From contig NC_059289.1 of NCBI RefSeq assembly GCF_017591435.1, positions 5,347,604-5,411,603 of the forward strand: DNA of 64,000 nucleotides. The letters are read 5' to 3'. Both the position numbers and the translations under genes were made by a program. The notes under the pieces are model-generated. The model saw only the letters and a program-made list of their open reading frames with translations. It made no database searches and was not told the DNA's origin. Source of the DNA: Portunus trituberculatus. Its lineage: Eukaryota > Arthropoda > Malacostraca > Decapoda > Portunidae. This document shows positions 12,359 to 29,810 of the stretch, in pieces (position 1 is the first letter of the stretch; each line of letters opens with the position of its first letter).

Positions 12359-13090
12359 AGTATCGATTTATTTGCTCGTGTTCTCTATAACAGCTGGTAA
12401 AGTGTTTGCTCTTCACACGTGTCTTCAGGAGAGTCACCTTCCCCTGTCAACCAGTCGCTGTGTCTGTGCCCCGCCTCACGCTGCATCATCACACGTGTAT
12501 CCCTCCACTCGCCTCTGCTCATCACACTCCTTTCCCTCATCATGCTAGCGCTTCCTCCACCGGATACACTTAGGCAAAGCTGAAAATACATTAGTTCAGC
12601 TTTTTTTTCCTCTTTTCTTTGTGTGTGTGTAGCTGTGTTGTTCTTTCGTAGCTCATTTTCTCTTACATCCTCTTTTTCTTATTCGTGACATTGTATCTCA
12701 CATGTTTCTCATCAACTTCTTTCCTTTTCTCCTCGGCTTTTTTCACATGCATCCTTACTTTCCGTGCATATTGAGGACATGCCAATCAGCCCATACATAC
12801 AAATATCACACTCCTTACTTCTTCCCGTCCCTCACACAGCCTTCACTAATCAACACATCGAAGTCACAGCATTCATACGTTATTTAGTATCATGCTATCT
12901 TACTTTTCACTGCATTCAAGATAACATTCCACGTTTTATATTGCACCACCATCATTCCCAGCGCACCATTGTCCCCTCACACACACACACCCCTGCAGCA
13001 CATCCGTTTAGTAATCCTAACACATCCTTACCTCAGCAGTACAACACCCCACCACCAAGTCAGGATCTTTCACCCCCGGCATACCTCTGT

Positions 13091-13091
<1 letters not shown>
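12354..13091. other. Intronic, nothing recognised
   Basis: AT-rich in the middle, CAC-rich towards the SINE. No exon. Confidence 0.5.

Positions 13092-13121
<30 letters not shown>
13092..13121. repeat. (CA)n before SINE D
   Basis: 30 bp, touching the tRNA head. Confidence 0.9.
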
Positions 13122-13123
<2 letters not shown>

Positions 13124-13401
13124 GCGTAGTGTAGTGGTTAGCACGCTCGACTCACAATTGAGAGGCCCGGGTTCGAGCCCCGGTAAGCGGCGAGGTAAAT
13201 GGGCAACCCTCTTAATGTGTGGCCCCTGTTCACCTAGCAGTAAATAGGTACGGGATGTAACTCAAGGGGTTGTGGCCTCGCTTTCCCGGTGTGTGTTGTG
13301 TGTTGATGTGGTCTCAGTCCTACCCGAAGATCGGTCTATGAGCTCTGAGCTCGCTCCGTATGGGGAAGACTGGCTGGGTGACCAGCAGGCGACCGAGGTG
13401 A

Positions 13402-13404
<3 letters not shown>
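13122..13404 (+). repeat. SINE copy D: full-length tRNA-derived SINE, subfamily 1
   Basis: The first 69 bases (13122-13190) fold as a tRNA. The acceptor CCGCGTA pairs with TAAGCGG with one mismatch, the anticodon stem CTCGA/TTGAG has loop CTCACAA (CAC, Val-like), and the T arm CCGGG/CCCGG encloses TTCGAGC. The A and B boxes match the Pol III consensus. The body shares GTACGGGATGTAA and CGAAGATCGG with the other copies. It starts directly out of a 30-bp CA array and ends directly into a 44-bp AC array. Confidence 0.9.

Positions 13405-13448
<44 letters not shown>
13405..13448. repeat. (AC)n tail of SINE D
   Basis: 44 bp, directly continuous with the SINE 3' end. Confidence 0.9.
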
Positions 13449-15252
<1,804 letters not shown>

Positions 15253-15343
15253 TCCGTGGCGCGAAAGGAAATACAGATCTGAGTAACGAAACATTATGAT
15301 ACCTTTGACAGAACGAAAGGAAATGTGTGTCAGTAAGCGTTGT

Positions 15344-15346
<3 letters not shown>

Positions 15347-15382
<36 letters not shown>

Positions 15383-15506
15383 GTAGGGCTTGTATCAATA
15401 ATAGCATATACTGTTACCACTATAGGATTCTGCCATACACACAGGCCCGCGTCAGAACTACAAGTATAGAGTTCTGGCAGTATAATTATGACCCGTGCTG
15501 CTTAAA

Positions 15507-15551
<45 letters not shown>
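15347..15551. repeat. Two (GA)n arrays, 33 and 41 bp
   Basis: 15347-15379 and 15511-15551. Confidence 0.9.
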
Positions 15552-15553
<2 letters not shown>

Positions 15554-15647
15554 AGAATCTGGGAGAGAGACACTAGTAAGTTAAGAGATAACAGTAAGAA
15601 GTAGAGAGAATGGAAGCCAAGACACATGAATGACTGACCTGGCTGAT

Positions 15648-18195
<2,548 letters not shown>

Positions 18196-18279
<84 letters not shown>
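18196..18279. repeat. (AC)n, 84 bp
   Basis: Pure. Confidence 0.95.
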
Positions 18280-18282
<3 letters not shown>

Positions 18283-20146
18283 ACCACTTTTCATTATTAA
18301 AGCATCACGTCCCATAATACACCGCTAAAGTACTATACAATATTGCATTATAGCACCAAAACACCACCCTCACCTCCACCACCACCACCACCGCCACCAC
18401 GAGGGACGAGAGTGGCAACAACTGCACATTCCACTGGTGCGCCGCGCCACCCTTCCTCAAACAGTGTAATTCAAGTAATGAGTGTTGCTTTCTTTGAACG
18501 CTCGCCCTCCAACACCTTGCACCGGACCGACCACCTCGACTCGTTCAGTTCCCTGTGCTTTCGTCCGAACCTCTCCGACGCGGACGAACATGGACGCAAT
18601 ATAAATAAATAAGGTAAAACGACCTCGCCTGATCCCCAGCTGGCGGAGGTGGAGTCGAGTCAAGCGCCGCCACTGAGAGGGACCGACCGAGACCGACTTC
18701 TTGAAATAGTTCCGTCAAGAGGAAACAGCAGGCGTCGTGCACTTGTTGTGACTCGCCCTGAACTCTGGCCAGTCAGCACATCGATCCACCACCGCCTCGA
18801 GTTAAGCACAGGAAAACTGCACGAACTGTATTGATCCTCATGATGTTGTAATAGTATACCCTTGTGTGGGTGTGTGGGTGTGGGGTGTGTGTGTGCGTGC
18901 GTGTGTGCATGCGAGTGAGCGAGAAAGGGCAGCACGATGGTGAGTGGTGACGCTGGTACAGTTACGACCTTGCTCTAGTAAGTATCCGTTCGTAGGGGCC
19001 CTGCACCGCCTCCTCATTTGGACTATTAGTAATCAATACACGTGAGACTGCCCGCTCTGCTCGCCAACCCTGAATTATGAAAGCCTGCACTGCTCTCCCC
19101 GCCCCCTTGCTGCCCCCTTCCTAATTGGTAATGACTAGTATGCGATGATTTAGACATCAGGTAAACATTTGCAGTCTCTTTACAACTTCCCCCCCCCCCA
19201 CCATGGCACACACCGCCCCACGCGAGGATCGAGTGAAATGTTTTGTCGCGTCGGCCGTGCGTTGCCTTTATGCAAATCTGGCGTCGGTGCCGTGAGGGGT
19301 AATGTGCCCACCTATGAGTAAGCGCCCGCCGCTGCCCACCAGACACTCCTGCATATTCAAAATGAGATTCGCGTGTTGTGATGTGGGCGTAATACCATCG
19401 CCGCCGTAATAGGTGTTGCGTGTGTTTGTAGATCGTTAATACTCTCGTCTAATGCCCTCTATCACCAGGCACAACGGCGGGCGTGTCAGCTGGTTGCATT
19501 TCCACACTGGATTCTGCTCCAGAGAGAGGCGGAAACAACGCAGTATCTGTTTAAACTAAAAGGACATTAAAATTCACGGGATGTACACGGAATGAGCGTC
19601 GGGATTCAGTGTTTAATTCGCAGGATTTCCCCGCGAAAGATTACCAGAATTCACAAGGTTTTAAGCTGAAAGAGCCTCACGGTTTGCAAGGTTTTTAGGC
19701 TTGAGAACTCATTTCGCGGAGTGTGAGGATCGCTGAACGCTAGAATTTACATACATCCGCGCTAAGAGAGGAACGGAAGCCCTCGCTGCTTTATCTTATG
19801 CACTGCACGTTAGTTCTGGGCGGCCATGGGAACGAGCACAATGATTCACGTGGCTTCGGTTTCCTGGCGGCGACGAGGCGGCGTGGCGTGAGTCTGCCGC
19901 GGGCGTGAAACGATAAAGCAGGGTGTGGCGCTGTCGGGGCGGCTGGCGACGGAGAGTGGCGTGGGCGATAGTGGCAGTGACGGCAGTGTTAGTGACATCA
20001 GTTCTGCTACGAGGGCGAAGCGATTGTTGGGTAACGGTTAGGGCTGCGGGCGGGTGGATGGGTGGATGAATGCTTGGGCAGCTGGTGTGGCGAATGCGGG
20101 TGGGTGGGTGGTGGCGGTGAAGGTGGAGGACAGCAAAGGGCACGGG

Positions 20147-20149
<3 letters not shown>
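18280..20149. other. Intronic complex region without long microsatellites
   Basis: About 1.9 kb with balanced composition, frequent CpG, the 19270 octamer, and a loose repetition of AATTCAC/GGATT motifs at 19560-19760. No exon. Confidence 0.45.
19270..19277 (+). promoter_or_regulatory. POU octamer ATGCAAAT in a microsatellite-free stretch
   Basis: The octamer lies in complex, GC-balanced sequence, 18280-20149, one of the longer intervals without a dinucleotide array. Nearby is TGCATATTCAAAATGAGATT (19350-19369). There is no other direct evidence. Confidence 0.2.
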
Positions 20150-20215
<66 letters not shown>

Positions 20216-20324
20216 TGTGTGTGTCTGTGAGAGTGCGGCGGTGCGTTCTGTTTATTTCGGAAATGGTACGTCTTTTGTTCCTTTATTACACTCGCCCATT
20301 GCTTCCCTGGATCACTGCTCCCTT

Positions 20325-20368
<44 letters not shown>
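20150..20368. repeat. (GT)n-(GCGT)n and (CT)n
   Basis: 20150-20224 changes from GT to five GCGT units; 20331-20368 is CT. Confidence 0.9.
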
Positions 20369-20374
<6 letters not shown>

Positions 20375-21269
20375 GAATGGCCTCCTCGTCCACTTTCATG
20401 GGTAAATTCCACCCTCACTCACGCTCCTCCACCTCGGTTTCCACTCTCCTCCGGCTGCAGTATTAGCGATAACAGTGAGTGACGCAAATAGCGCTTATTA
20501 TGATGACAATGAATCGCTGATAATGCCGGTAATAGCAGCGACACTGATGACGGGAAGGAAGGGGCAACAAAGCGAAGAGGGTCGTGAACCGAAGACGCGG
20601 CGGTGAGGAAGGGAAGGAAGACACCGTGACTGCTTCGAGCTCCAGCGCCGCGACTCTGACGAAGGGGCTGCGGGAAGGGAGTGTATGGTGATAGAGAGGG
20701 AAAGCTGGAGAGGGTGTGTACTGCTATACCCCCTGCAGTGTCTCGTCTGCGTCCTGTCGTCGCCATGCCGTCTCGTGGACAGGAAGGAAGGGAGAATGAA
20801 AGAGAAGCAGCAACAGTGTTCTTCTCTCACCGTCACTCCTTCTCTCACCACCACACAGCCGCCACGTCATCACAAGCGTCACTCCCTATCACGTCTGTCA
20901 CCACTACGGCCTCTTATCACCATACACTCCTGTCATCACCACCACCGTCACGTCCCATTCCTCTCACCCCCCTTTTCACCATCACCACCACCACAACCAG
21001 CTGGCCGTGATAAGAGGAAACCCGGGGCTCAGGTGACGTGTCGTGCCCAGGCGAGATCTCCTGAAGGCCCATTCCGGCTACCTTAATGGGGCCGGAAATA
21101 TGGGTTTGGCTCGGACTCAACGGAGCAGCGCTGTCGCTCTGTGAAAGGCGCGCTCTACCACCACACTTTTTCGCTGTCATGCGGCGGGGAGGCGGGAATA
21201 TTTACAACACGTCCCTGAGGCATGGGAACACCGCGCGAAAACAGCATCGAACGGCGTCAAATGATGCTG

Positions 21270-21271
<2 letters not shown>
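20369..21271. other. Intronic, nothing recognised
   Basis: CAC/TCA-rich pyrimidine tracts at 20820-21000, otherwise complex. Confidence 0.5.
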
Positions 21272-21324
<53 letters not shown>

Positions 21325-21711
21325 TCCTCCCCTCAAAATCCATACTTGTTGTGAGCCATCAAGTCAGGGGCCGCGGGGCTTGTTGCTACTGGCACGGAGG
21401 TGGAGGAGGACGTGGAGGAGAATCACTGGGAGGAGCAGGAGAGGCGCTGGCGACCGAACTGTGCCATGTTTATGACCATAAATATTTCAGGCTGAACAAC
21501 ATCACTCCCGAGGACCCACGACCAGGCTGTGAACGACGCTATTTGGGAAGTAAATATGGGGACCTTTAGGTCGCGTGGAGGCGCTTCAGGCGGGGGATAA
21601 ACATGCGTGGAAGACAAATTTGTAAGTCATTTGCAAGAACCAGCAAGAAAAGAGAAGATCGTAGAGAAATGTCAGATAACTCACAGGAAGATGTTGGGTA
21701 TATTTGGTTTT

Positions 21712-21802
<91 letters not shown>
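21272..21802. repeat. (AC)n 51 bp and (CT)n 89 bp
   Basis: 21272-21322 and 21714-21802, with complex sequence between. Confidence 0.95.
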
Positions 21803-21807
<5 letters not shown>

Positions 21808-21928
21808 TCTTTTCCTAAGAAGAAACCGACATGGATGTTAAGGAGAGAGAGGGAGAGAGAGAGAGAGGTGATGGTAGTGATGATGTGGTAATGTGCTATG
21901 GATGGAGCTAATGAACGGGCTGCCTATG

Positions 21929-22124
21929 TGTGTTTCACTGTTTGATCTGCTGCAGTCTCTGACGAGACAGCCAGACGTTACCCTACGGAACGAGCTCAGA
22001 GCTCATTATTTCCTATCTTCGGATAGGCCTGAGACCAGGCACACACCACACACCGGGACAACAAGGTCACAACTCCTCGATTTACATCCCGTACATACTC
22101 ACTGCTAGGTGAACAGGGGCTACA

Positions 22125-22126
<2 letters not shown>
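21929..22126 (-). repeat. SINE copy E: headless subfamily-2 SINE
   Basis: This is nearly identical to copy C across the 3' half (TTTCACTGTTTGATCTGCTG on the plus strand). Copy C breaks off within the CTGTTCACC segment, whereas copy E continues about 12 bases further to ...GGTGTAGCCCCTG. Beyond that point there is only a 56-bp GT array (22127-22182). The two headless copies thus break in the same region, both at a dinucleotide array. Confidence 0.85.

Positions 22127-22182
<56 letters not shown>
22127..22182. repeat. (GT)n at the truncation of SINE E
   Basis: 56 bp, pure. Confidence 0.95.
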
Positions 22183-22184
<2 letters not shown>

Positions 22185-23365
22185 GCTGCTGGGCGTGGGC
22201 GTGGGAGGGATAGCTTGGCCCTCAGCGATGATTTCCATTTGTCTTTCTTTTTTGTGTGAGACAGGTTGCCATTGTCCCTCCATACCGCACCCTCACCGCA
22301 TGCGTCCCTCCCTCCCTCCCTCCCTGCTGCTGCTGCCACCTCCATTCACCTTCCTCCCTCTCTCTCTCCCCTTCCATTCTCTCTCTCTTCTGCTTCAGTC
22401 TCCACCCCCCTATTTCCCTCTTGTCACCTTTCCTCCCTCTCCATCTCTCCCTCCAGGATCCCCTTTCCTCCCCCTCTTCCTCCTCTCTCTCTTCCTCCTC
22501 CTCACCACCCACACCTTTTCTCCATCTGACTTAACCTCTACCCTCTCACCCTCTCTTTCTTACTTTTTTTTTTCCTTTCTTTCTCTGTCTCTCCGTTTCC
22601 TTCTTATCACCATTACATCTTCCACCTTCTCGTTCATCAGTATTTCATTATCTTTTTTTCTCTCTAGCGCGTTTTCTTCTCCACGGTATTCAGTTTTATG
22701 AGTATTTATCCTTTTTCTTTTCCTTTTCTTCTATTTCCTCTTCTTCGTTTCTCAATTCCTCGTTTCGTAATATTGCAAGCGCGTATATATATATAATTTT
22801 CTCCCTCTCCTTTGCTTCCTCTCGTTCCGTTCTTCTCAGTAGCGCAAATGGCGGCCTTTATGAGTTTCAGTCACTTTTATCTGTGATTTACGGCGGATGA
22901 GCACCTGTATGAGGCTTAACACAGGTAGCTATGCCAGGCTGCTCTTACTGGATGGCGGCTGTGGCTCGTGGTGGTAGTGGTGGTACTGGTAGTAGGGCAC
23001 AATACTGTTAGGAAAGACAAGGTTGTATGCTGCATTGTGGTGGTAAAATATTAGTTGTGGTTGTGAATAGTATATGTTGGTTAGTATAATGGTTGTATTT
23101 CTCAGGTATCTGGTGTGAGGGTTGTACTGTTGTTGTTGTGGTTGTTATGGTAGTGGTTGTGTGTTTTTTTGTGGGAAGACTGACGTAAGTGATGGTTGTG
23201 GTAATAGTAGTGGTGGTAACAGCAAGGGAGTAATTCAACAAATACAGCTGATGACATGATTGTGGTGTTGGCAGAGGTGATAGCAACTATGGGCTGGTAA
23301 ACGAACGGTATTGGATTGGTGGGGACAGTGATAGCGGTGGGGATGGCAAGGATGAGGTCATAACG
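22183..23365. other. Intronic pyrimidine-rich then GTG/TGG-rich
   Basis: 22.26-22.75 kb is an impure CCT/TCT tract; 22.95-23.36 kb is a GGT/TGG mosaic. AAATGGCGGCC at about 22846 is a YY1-type site. No exon. Confidence 0.5.
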
Positions 23366-23393
23366 GTAGCAGCAGCAGCAGTAGTAGTGGTAA

Positions 23394-23430
<37 letters not shown>

Positions 23431-23465
23431 TGTAGTAATAGTAGTAGTTGTAGTAGTAGTAGTAG
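23366..23465. repeat. (GTA)n/(CAG)n mosaic
   Basis: Imperfect, with TTG and TAA interruptions. Confidence 0.9.
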
Positions 23466-23619
23466 GTGATGGTGGTTGTAAAGGTGTAGTCGTATTGCGA
23501 GGGACGTTTGATAAGCATCTGAATATATACATGCAGGTAGACACCACACCTGTATGTAAATTATTAGAACCATCCACCCAGCCAACCACCACCGCTAATA
23601 CATGACAAAATGGGGCGAG

Positions 23620-23668
23620 AACCCAAGCCAACCCAACCCAACCCAACCCAACCCAACCCAACCCAACC
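23620..23668. repeat. (AACCC)n pentanucleotide array
   Basis: About ten consecutive AACCC units, followed directly by a short CAC run and a 68-bp CTA array (23688-23755). Confidence 0.9.
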
Positions 23669-23687
23669 ACCACCACCACCACCACTT

Positions 23688-23755
<68 letters not shown>
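23688..23755. repeat. (CTA)n, 68 bp
   Basis: Pure. Directly between the AACCC and TTAGG-like arrays. Confidence 0.95.
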
Positions 23756-23758
<3 letters not shown>

Positions 23759-23789
23759 GACGAACTGGAGCAAGGAGAAGTTAAACATA

Positions 23790-23912
23790 ACCTAACCTAA
23801 ATTAACCTTACCTTACCGTACCGTACCTTACCTTACCTTACCTTACCTTACCTTACCTTCCCTAACCTTACCTTACCTAAGCTAACCTAACCCAACTCAA
23901 CCTAACCTAACC
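23790..23912. repeat. Degenerate TTAGG-like interstitial telomeric array
   Basis: The block is built of AACCT, TACCT, TACCG and AACCC pentamers, mostly in register. AACCT/AGGTT is the arthropod telomere unit (TTAGG)n, here mixed with a CCTTA variant. It lies inside an apparent intron, so it is interstitial. Confidence 0.75.
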
Positions 23913-24416
23913 ACTCCATCGGTACAACACAGGGACAGGATGTGGGTGTAAGGGGAAAGACTTAAAAGATGAAGACGATCTATTGATACTCAGATGGCTT
24001 CCCTCCCTGGTGCGTGGCGGGGCTGGACGGAAGGGCGAAGACGCGTGAATCGAGTCTGAGTGTTGAGTTCCCTCGCTTCGTTATCAGGAAATTATACGTA
24101 AAAGTGCGAGAAAATACCAGTGAGATTCAGGTAGATTAGAGGTTCGTCTTTGATACGTGTACTGTTTCATCACTGGATATTTAATGGTTATACGTGAAAT
24201 GAACAGAGAATGAGAGTGAGGAAGAGAAGAAGGAGGAGGAGGAGGAGGAGTAGAAGAAAGTGCTTGTGTTCAGTCGCTACTTATCAAAGACATCGATTCA
24301 TTTGTCACGTATCTTTGAATCTAATATTGATATGTATCTTTTTTTTTTTTTTTTTTGTCTTTCATTTATAGATACATCCATTTAATTCAGCACTTCAATC
24401 AATATATCTCCCTTTG

Positions 24417-24420
<4 letters not shown>
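23913..24420. other. Intronic, nothing recognised
   Basis: Contains a GGA run (24231-24250) and a poly(T) of 18 (24340-24357). Confidence 0.5.
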
Positions 24421-24498
<78 letters not shown>

Positions 24499-24711
24499 AC
24501 TCGTTTTTCACTCTGTTTTATCGCTTCCTCTCCTGTGCCATTCTTTGGTGTTTGTTCTCCTCTGTCTCTCTTCCCTCGTCCATCTATCCTCTCCTTCCTC
24601 TAATCTTTTCCTCGCCCCTTCCTTCGTCTTCTCTCTTCCTTCTTCATCTCTTTCTTTCGTCCCTCACCCCTCGCGCTCTTACCTTTTCTTCTTACTCTTT
24701 GTACTTTTTTC

Positions 24712-24749
<38 letters not shown>
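24421..24749. repeat. (CT)n arrays, 76 and 34 bp
   Basis: 24421-24496 and 24716-24749, in overall C/T-rich sequence reaching 24950. Confidence 0.95.
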
Positions 24750-24752
<3 letters not shown>

Positions 24753-25076
24753 ATAAAACATCCTCGTCTCCTTTCCTTTCAACTTTATCTTCTTCCCTCT
24801 ATAGATTCTCCCTTCCCTGTCCTCCCTTTCGATCTCCTCTTCCTTCGTCTTAACCTTTCTTTACCGCTGCTGTTCCCCGCCCTCCCTTTGCCCTTCTGCC
24901 CCTCGCTCTCTCTCTCTTTCTCTCTCTCCCTCTCTCCCTCTCCCAGTGTCGCAGTACAGGCCTGTCCGTTCCTGTCCACTTTGAATGCTCTGTGCAGTGG
25001 CTTGATGTTGTTTGCGCTTGTTCTAATTTCATCCCTTGTTTGCCTTGACTCAGCTTGGTTCAGTCGTAATTGTCCA

Positions 25077-25080
<4 letters not shown>

Positions 25081-25136
<56 letters not shown>

Positions 25137-25211
25137 AGGTAAGACGGGCGTTTGCTAGTGCGTGTGTGTGTACGTGTTTGCAATAATTGACGTGTGTGTG
25201 GTCGTGGAAGA

Positions 25212-25271
<60 letters not shown>

Positions 25272-25335
25272 GAGGGTAAAACTGTACATATTGATATTGG
25301 TAATTTTAATAAATGCGTTTATACTGTAGTAGTAC

Positions 25336-25383
<48 letters not shown>

Positions 25384-25430
25384 TTATATATGTATGTGTA
25401 AGAGAGGAGTAATACCTATAACTAATGTCC

Positions 25431-25487
<57 letters not shown>
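25081..25487. repeat. Cluster of four (GT)n arrays
   Basis: 25081-25132, 25213-25267, 25339-25380 and 25431-25487 (last with TATG interruptions), all with the same polarity. Confidence 0.95.
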
Positions 25488-25671
25488 AGTCAAGGCGACA
25501 AAAATGGTACTGGTCTCTAAAAACTTGTTGGATGTTGCCTGAATGTTCCGATTAGTTTTCAGTGTGTTCGGTTCCCGCCTGTGTGAGTCCAGACCAGCCC
25601 CACTTTCCACGCACACACGCACACAGACACGAGTGAATGGTTTAGAAATATGTATGTACGCTCAAGACACT

Positions 25672-25673
<2 letters not shown>

Positions 25674-25713
<40 letters not shown>

Positions 25714-25787
25714 TGAAAGCCAATGAATGTTGTTTGTTTATTACCGTACGTGTTTCATAATTTCTCCCTTACACGCTTTCTCTTTGT

Positions 25788-25853
<66 letters not shown>

Positions 25854-25940
25854 ACAAAATATCACAGCCACAATCAGTAGGTCTCTATTTTATGACTTCT
25901 GAAAAAAAATGCCATGAATACATATAATATCTGGAGCGCG

Positions 25941-26001
<61 letters not shown>
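25674..26001. repeat. (AC)n 36, (CT)n 61, (AC)n 58 bp
   Basis: 25674-25709, 25789-25849 and 25944-26001. The AC arrays are complementary to the GT cluster just upstream. Confidence 0.95.
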
Positions 26002-26003
<2 letters not shown>

Positions 26004-26535
26004 GGCCGTCCAATGGTCAAAGGTAGTACAATGGGAAATAGTTCGGTGTGTTTATTCACAAATATGTTTTTCGTCATATTTCAGCATCATATTTTAGTAA
26101 GAGTGTTATTTCAGGTCTTGTTATGATAAAATATATATGTAAAATAAAAAAAAAAAACTTTCCCCGTTGTACTGTAATTTGGAGCCGTGTCAATATATAC
26201 TCTTGTGAAAAAAAAGAAAAAAGAATCATGCAATCTGGGTAACGAGGAAATTCTTTTGATCATAACCTCCTTTTTTTTTCTTTTTGGAAATATTTACCTT
26301 ATAAGTCCATGTGTCTCCTTGAAACGAAAATAAACGCCAGGTACGTGATTTGATGTAAAATGAAATGCGGGTAAATGTTGTGCAGTTCACTTTAATATTA
26401 TTTCCTTTCCCTTCAAACGCTGGTGTGTGCTAATTACTTTCTACAGCGCCAGGAAAGATTACTGGGAGATTACTTGTGTATAGTCCCACATATATTTCTT
26501 TTTCCTTCTCTTTTTCAGGCTTTGTTTCAGTTTTG

Positions 26536-26538
<3 letters not shown>
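26002..26538. other. Intronic, AT-rich, nothing recognised
   Basis: Contains A runs at 26146 and 26209, and a strong acceptor-like TTCCTTCTCTTTTTCAG ending at 26519 with no donor following. Confidence 0.5.
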
Positions 26539-26962
<424 letters not shown>

Positions 26963-27887
26963 TCCTGTTATTGTCCTCCTCTTCCTTCACTTATACACAC
27001 TGATAGTCTAGATCGTGTTCCCGTTTGGTGCGCAGCGTCCGGTCCCGTTATTCATGCTTTTCATCCTATAATGGACTCTTTGTATGCCTCTGTGATAGGC
27101 CTAATTTTGTAGTGTGCCAAGATTGACGTTGGCTGGGCGCTTCACGTTTATCAGCCATGCTTGGCCCTGGCTGTGTGTGTTAGGACTGAAGCATTACACT
27201 ACGTTACGCCTCTGCTCATTTGTTGATTGCCCTTTTTTGCTTATTTTGATATGTTTCATTTTGTTTTTGTCCTTTTTACCTTTTTCTTATGTGTTTTATT
27301 TTCAGATACGCTTTTTTTATTCTACATCAGTTTCTTTGTGATAGTCATTTTATTTTCTTTCTATTGTTGTTGTTGTGCATGAAATTACTTCTGAAAACTA
27401 ATTTACAGCTGTTATTTTACACCATTACTTAAAACTCATACAATAACACACGCAAAAAGAAATAAATATACAGTCTTAACCTGCAGTTACAAATACAGAC
27501 ACGCAAATCAAACTCCTCCCATTGCATAACATTCTCACCTGAACTTCCTTGCCACTGAATGTTGTCTGATTCGTGACGTGCTGTACATACTCTTAACATT
27601 CACGTATCGCAGTCGTTCACCAACTTACAGCATATATATATTTTTGGTGCGTGCTACAGACTCGCAGTTCTCCACTCTAAAAGTTTGTTGGGTCATGACT
27701 GGCGTGGTGTTTGTGGTGGAGGGAGCTGGTGATGTGGAAAGGCCTTGCTCTGGAAACGTAACGCGCCCCCGGATCCCGCACCTCCCCTTGGCTTCCAGCG
27801 GAGAAAGAGAAAAGCGAACGATTATAGCATCGAGAAAAACACTCTGCCAAGGCTGTGACAAGGAGAGGGAGAGGGAGAAAGGAAGGT

Positions 27888-27888
<1 letters not shown>
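26963..27888. other. Intronic, nothing recognised
   Basis: T-rich in the middle, complex at both ends. Confidence 0.5.

Positions 27889-27948
<60 letters not shown>
27889..27948. repeat. (AC)n, 60 bp
   Basis: Pure. Confidence 0.95.
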
Positions 27949-27949
<1 letters not shown>

Positions 27950-28117
27950 ACAAGCACAATTCCCACGCATTAGATCAGGGAGATATGCAATGGACATGAA
28001 TAACAGGAAAAGACAGGTACTACGTGACAGCTAACCTCTGACTCCAAGAAAACGAAGAAAGGAGACAACCGCACGTGTCTCTGAATGCATTTCCTGTTAA
28101 ACTGAATAGTCTTAGAT

Positions 28118-28520
28118 GAGGAACATTGGGTTAGCTTGTGATTATGTAACTAACGACAGAGAAACATCAAAGAAGGGAAGAGGATATGAAGAGCTGCTTT
28201 GACTATATTTGTAAACCTGGAAAATAAAACGAAAGTAAAAAAAAAAAAAAACAGATTAGGAACATAAGGTTGACGAGGTATTTTAAGCAGAACTATAACC
28301 TGGAGAAATAAAAACGATAGAAATTACCTTCAGCTAAATGTGAATAGGAACAAAATTAGGAACATTAGGATAACTAGTGATCATGTGACTAACGATTGAA
28401 GGAACAGTAAAGACAGGAGAACAACACCAAGAAGAGGTGTTTTAAGTAGAACTGTAACCTGGAAAGATAAGAAAAAAAAGAGTAATTACCTTTAACTGAA
28501 GCTGAAAGTGAATAAGGACC
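28118..28520. repeat. Diverged tandem repeat, unit ~240 bp
   Basis: AGGAACATTGGGTTAGCTTG and AGGAACATTAGGATAACTAG begin two units about 240 bp apart. Each later contains TTTTAAG[C/T]AGAACT and TAACCTGGA. Similarity is interrupted by A-rich runs, including a poly(A) near 28236. Confidence 0.5.
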
Positions 28521-28727
28521 GGCACAGCACACCAAGAAACCCTGAAGAAGACCCAAAGACACCTTCCCCGCCATTCCTCCTATACGAAGAACCTCCACCA
28601 GTACAAGTTTTCCTCGCCTTCCCCAAGTAATTAGTTCCGTAAGTTTGCCAAGACTTTTCCCTCAATGATATATTTTCCTGGGCGTCTACATCAACCGGAG
28701 AGGGAAAAGGGGTACTGCTGTGGTAAT

Positions 28728-28730
<3 letters not shown>

Positions 28731-28761
<31 letters not shown>

Positions 28762-28788
28762 AACGAGCATGCGTAGTGGATCTGGCTT

Positions 28789-28855
<67 letters not shown>

Positions 28856-28967
28856 AGCCTTTTTTTTTCCCTTCCCTTCGATTCAAGTTCCCAGTTTGGC
28901 GTTAAAATATCTCCCATTATTTGTTTGATTTCCGTGGCGATATGTTCCCCTGCAAAATAGACTCTCT

Positions 28968-29024
<57 letters not shown>
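28731..29024. repeat. (GT)n 28, (CT)n 59 and 54 bp
   Basis: 28731-28758, 28794-28852 and 28971-29024. Confidence 0.95.
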
Positions 29025-29027
<3 letters not shown>

Positions 29028-29158
29028 TCATTTTTTAAGACCAGTGAACCCGTCCCGAGGTGGCGCTGGCTGGGGTCACGTTCTTAATACACCGTCGTCA
29101 GGAGCTGAATCTGGGTACATTTTGGACCATTTCGCTGTTTTGAGCCCACAGTGAGATA

Positions 29159-29159
29159 G

Positions 29160-29227
<68 letters not shown>

Positions 29228-29285
29228 GTGAGTGTAGAAAGAGCAAACTCGTGACATAAATGCATGTTAAAGCGTAAGTCACAGA

Positions 29286-29358
<73 letters not shown>

Positions 29359-29491
29359 AAATTAGTCATGAATGGATGCAAGCAAACGAAAATAATAATT
29401 ATTTCGAGAGATTAAACAGACAAACAAACGGGGATAAAAACGACAAAGGACAAAACAAACAAAGTGAAGGGAAGCTTAACTACTTGGGAAT

Positions 29492-29555
<64 letters not shown>

Positions 29556-29622
29556 AAAATGCGAGTACGTACTAGGAAAAGAGAGAAAGGAAAGGAAGCT
29601 TAATAAAGGTAACCTACAACTT

Positions 29623-29658
<36 letters not shown>

Positions 29659-29766
29659 TTGTCCTGGAGTGTGTGGAGGCGTTGATATCATGAGGGAGGG
29701 CGTGGGTGGTGTCTTCGTGTCCCAAATCGTGGCAAACGCTGCTGGGAAAACATCCTAAGGTTCCTT

Positions 29767-29806
<40 letters not shown>
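29159..29806. repeat. (TA)n then (GA)n arrays
   Basis: 29159-29186 is the only notable TA array. GA follows at 29187-29226, 29290-29356, 29492-29554 and 29769-29806, opposite in polarity to the CT arrays before 29025. A CTA run lies at 29624-29656. Confidence 0.95.

Positions 29807-29810
<4 letters not shown>

Noticed and set aside
13122..13190. Functional tRNA-Val(CAC) gene
   Set aside because: The tRNA fold has an acceptor mismatch and continues directly into the SINE body shared by other copies, so it is a SINE head, not a tRNA gene. The same holds for 61582-61650.
26490..26530. Exon starting after the strong acceptor at 26519
   Set aside because: The following sequence runs straight into a TG array with no donor.
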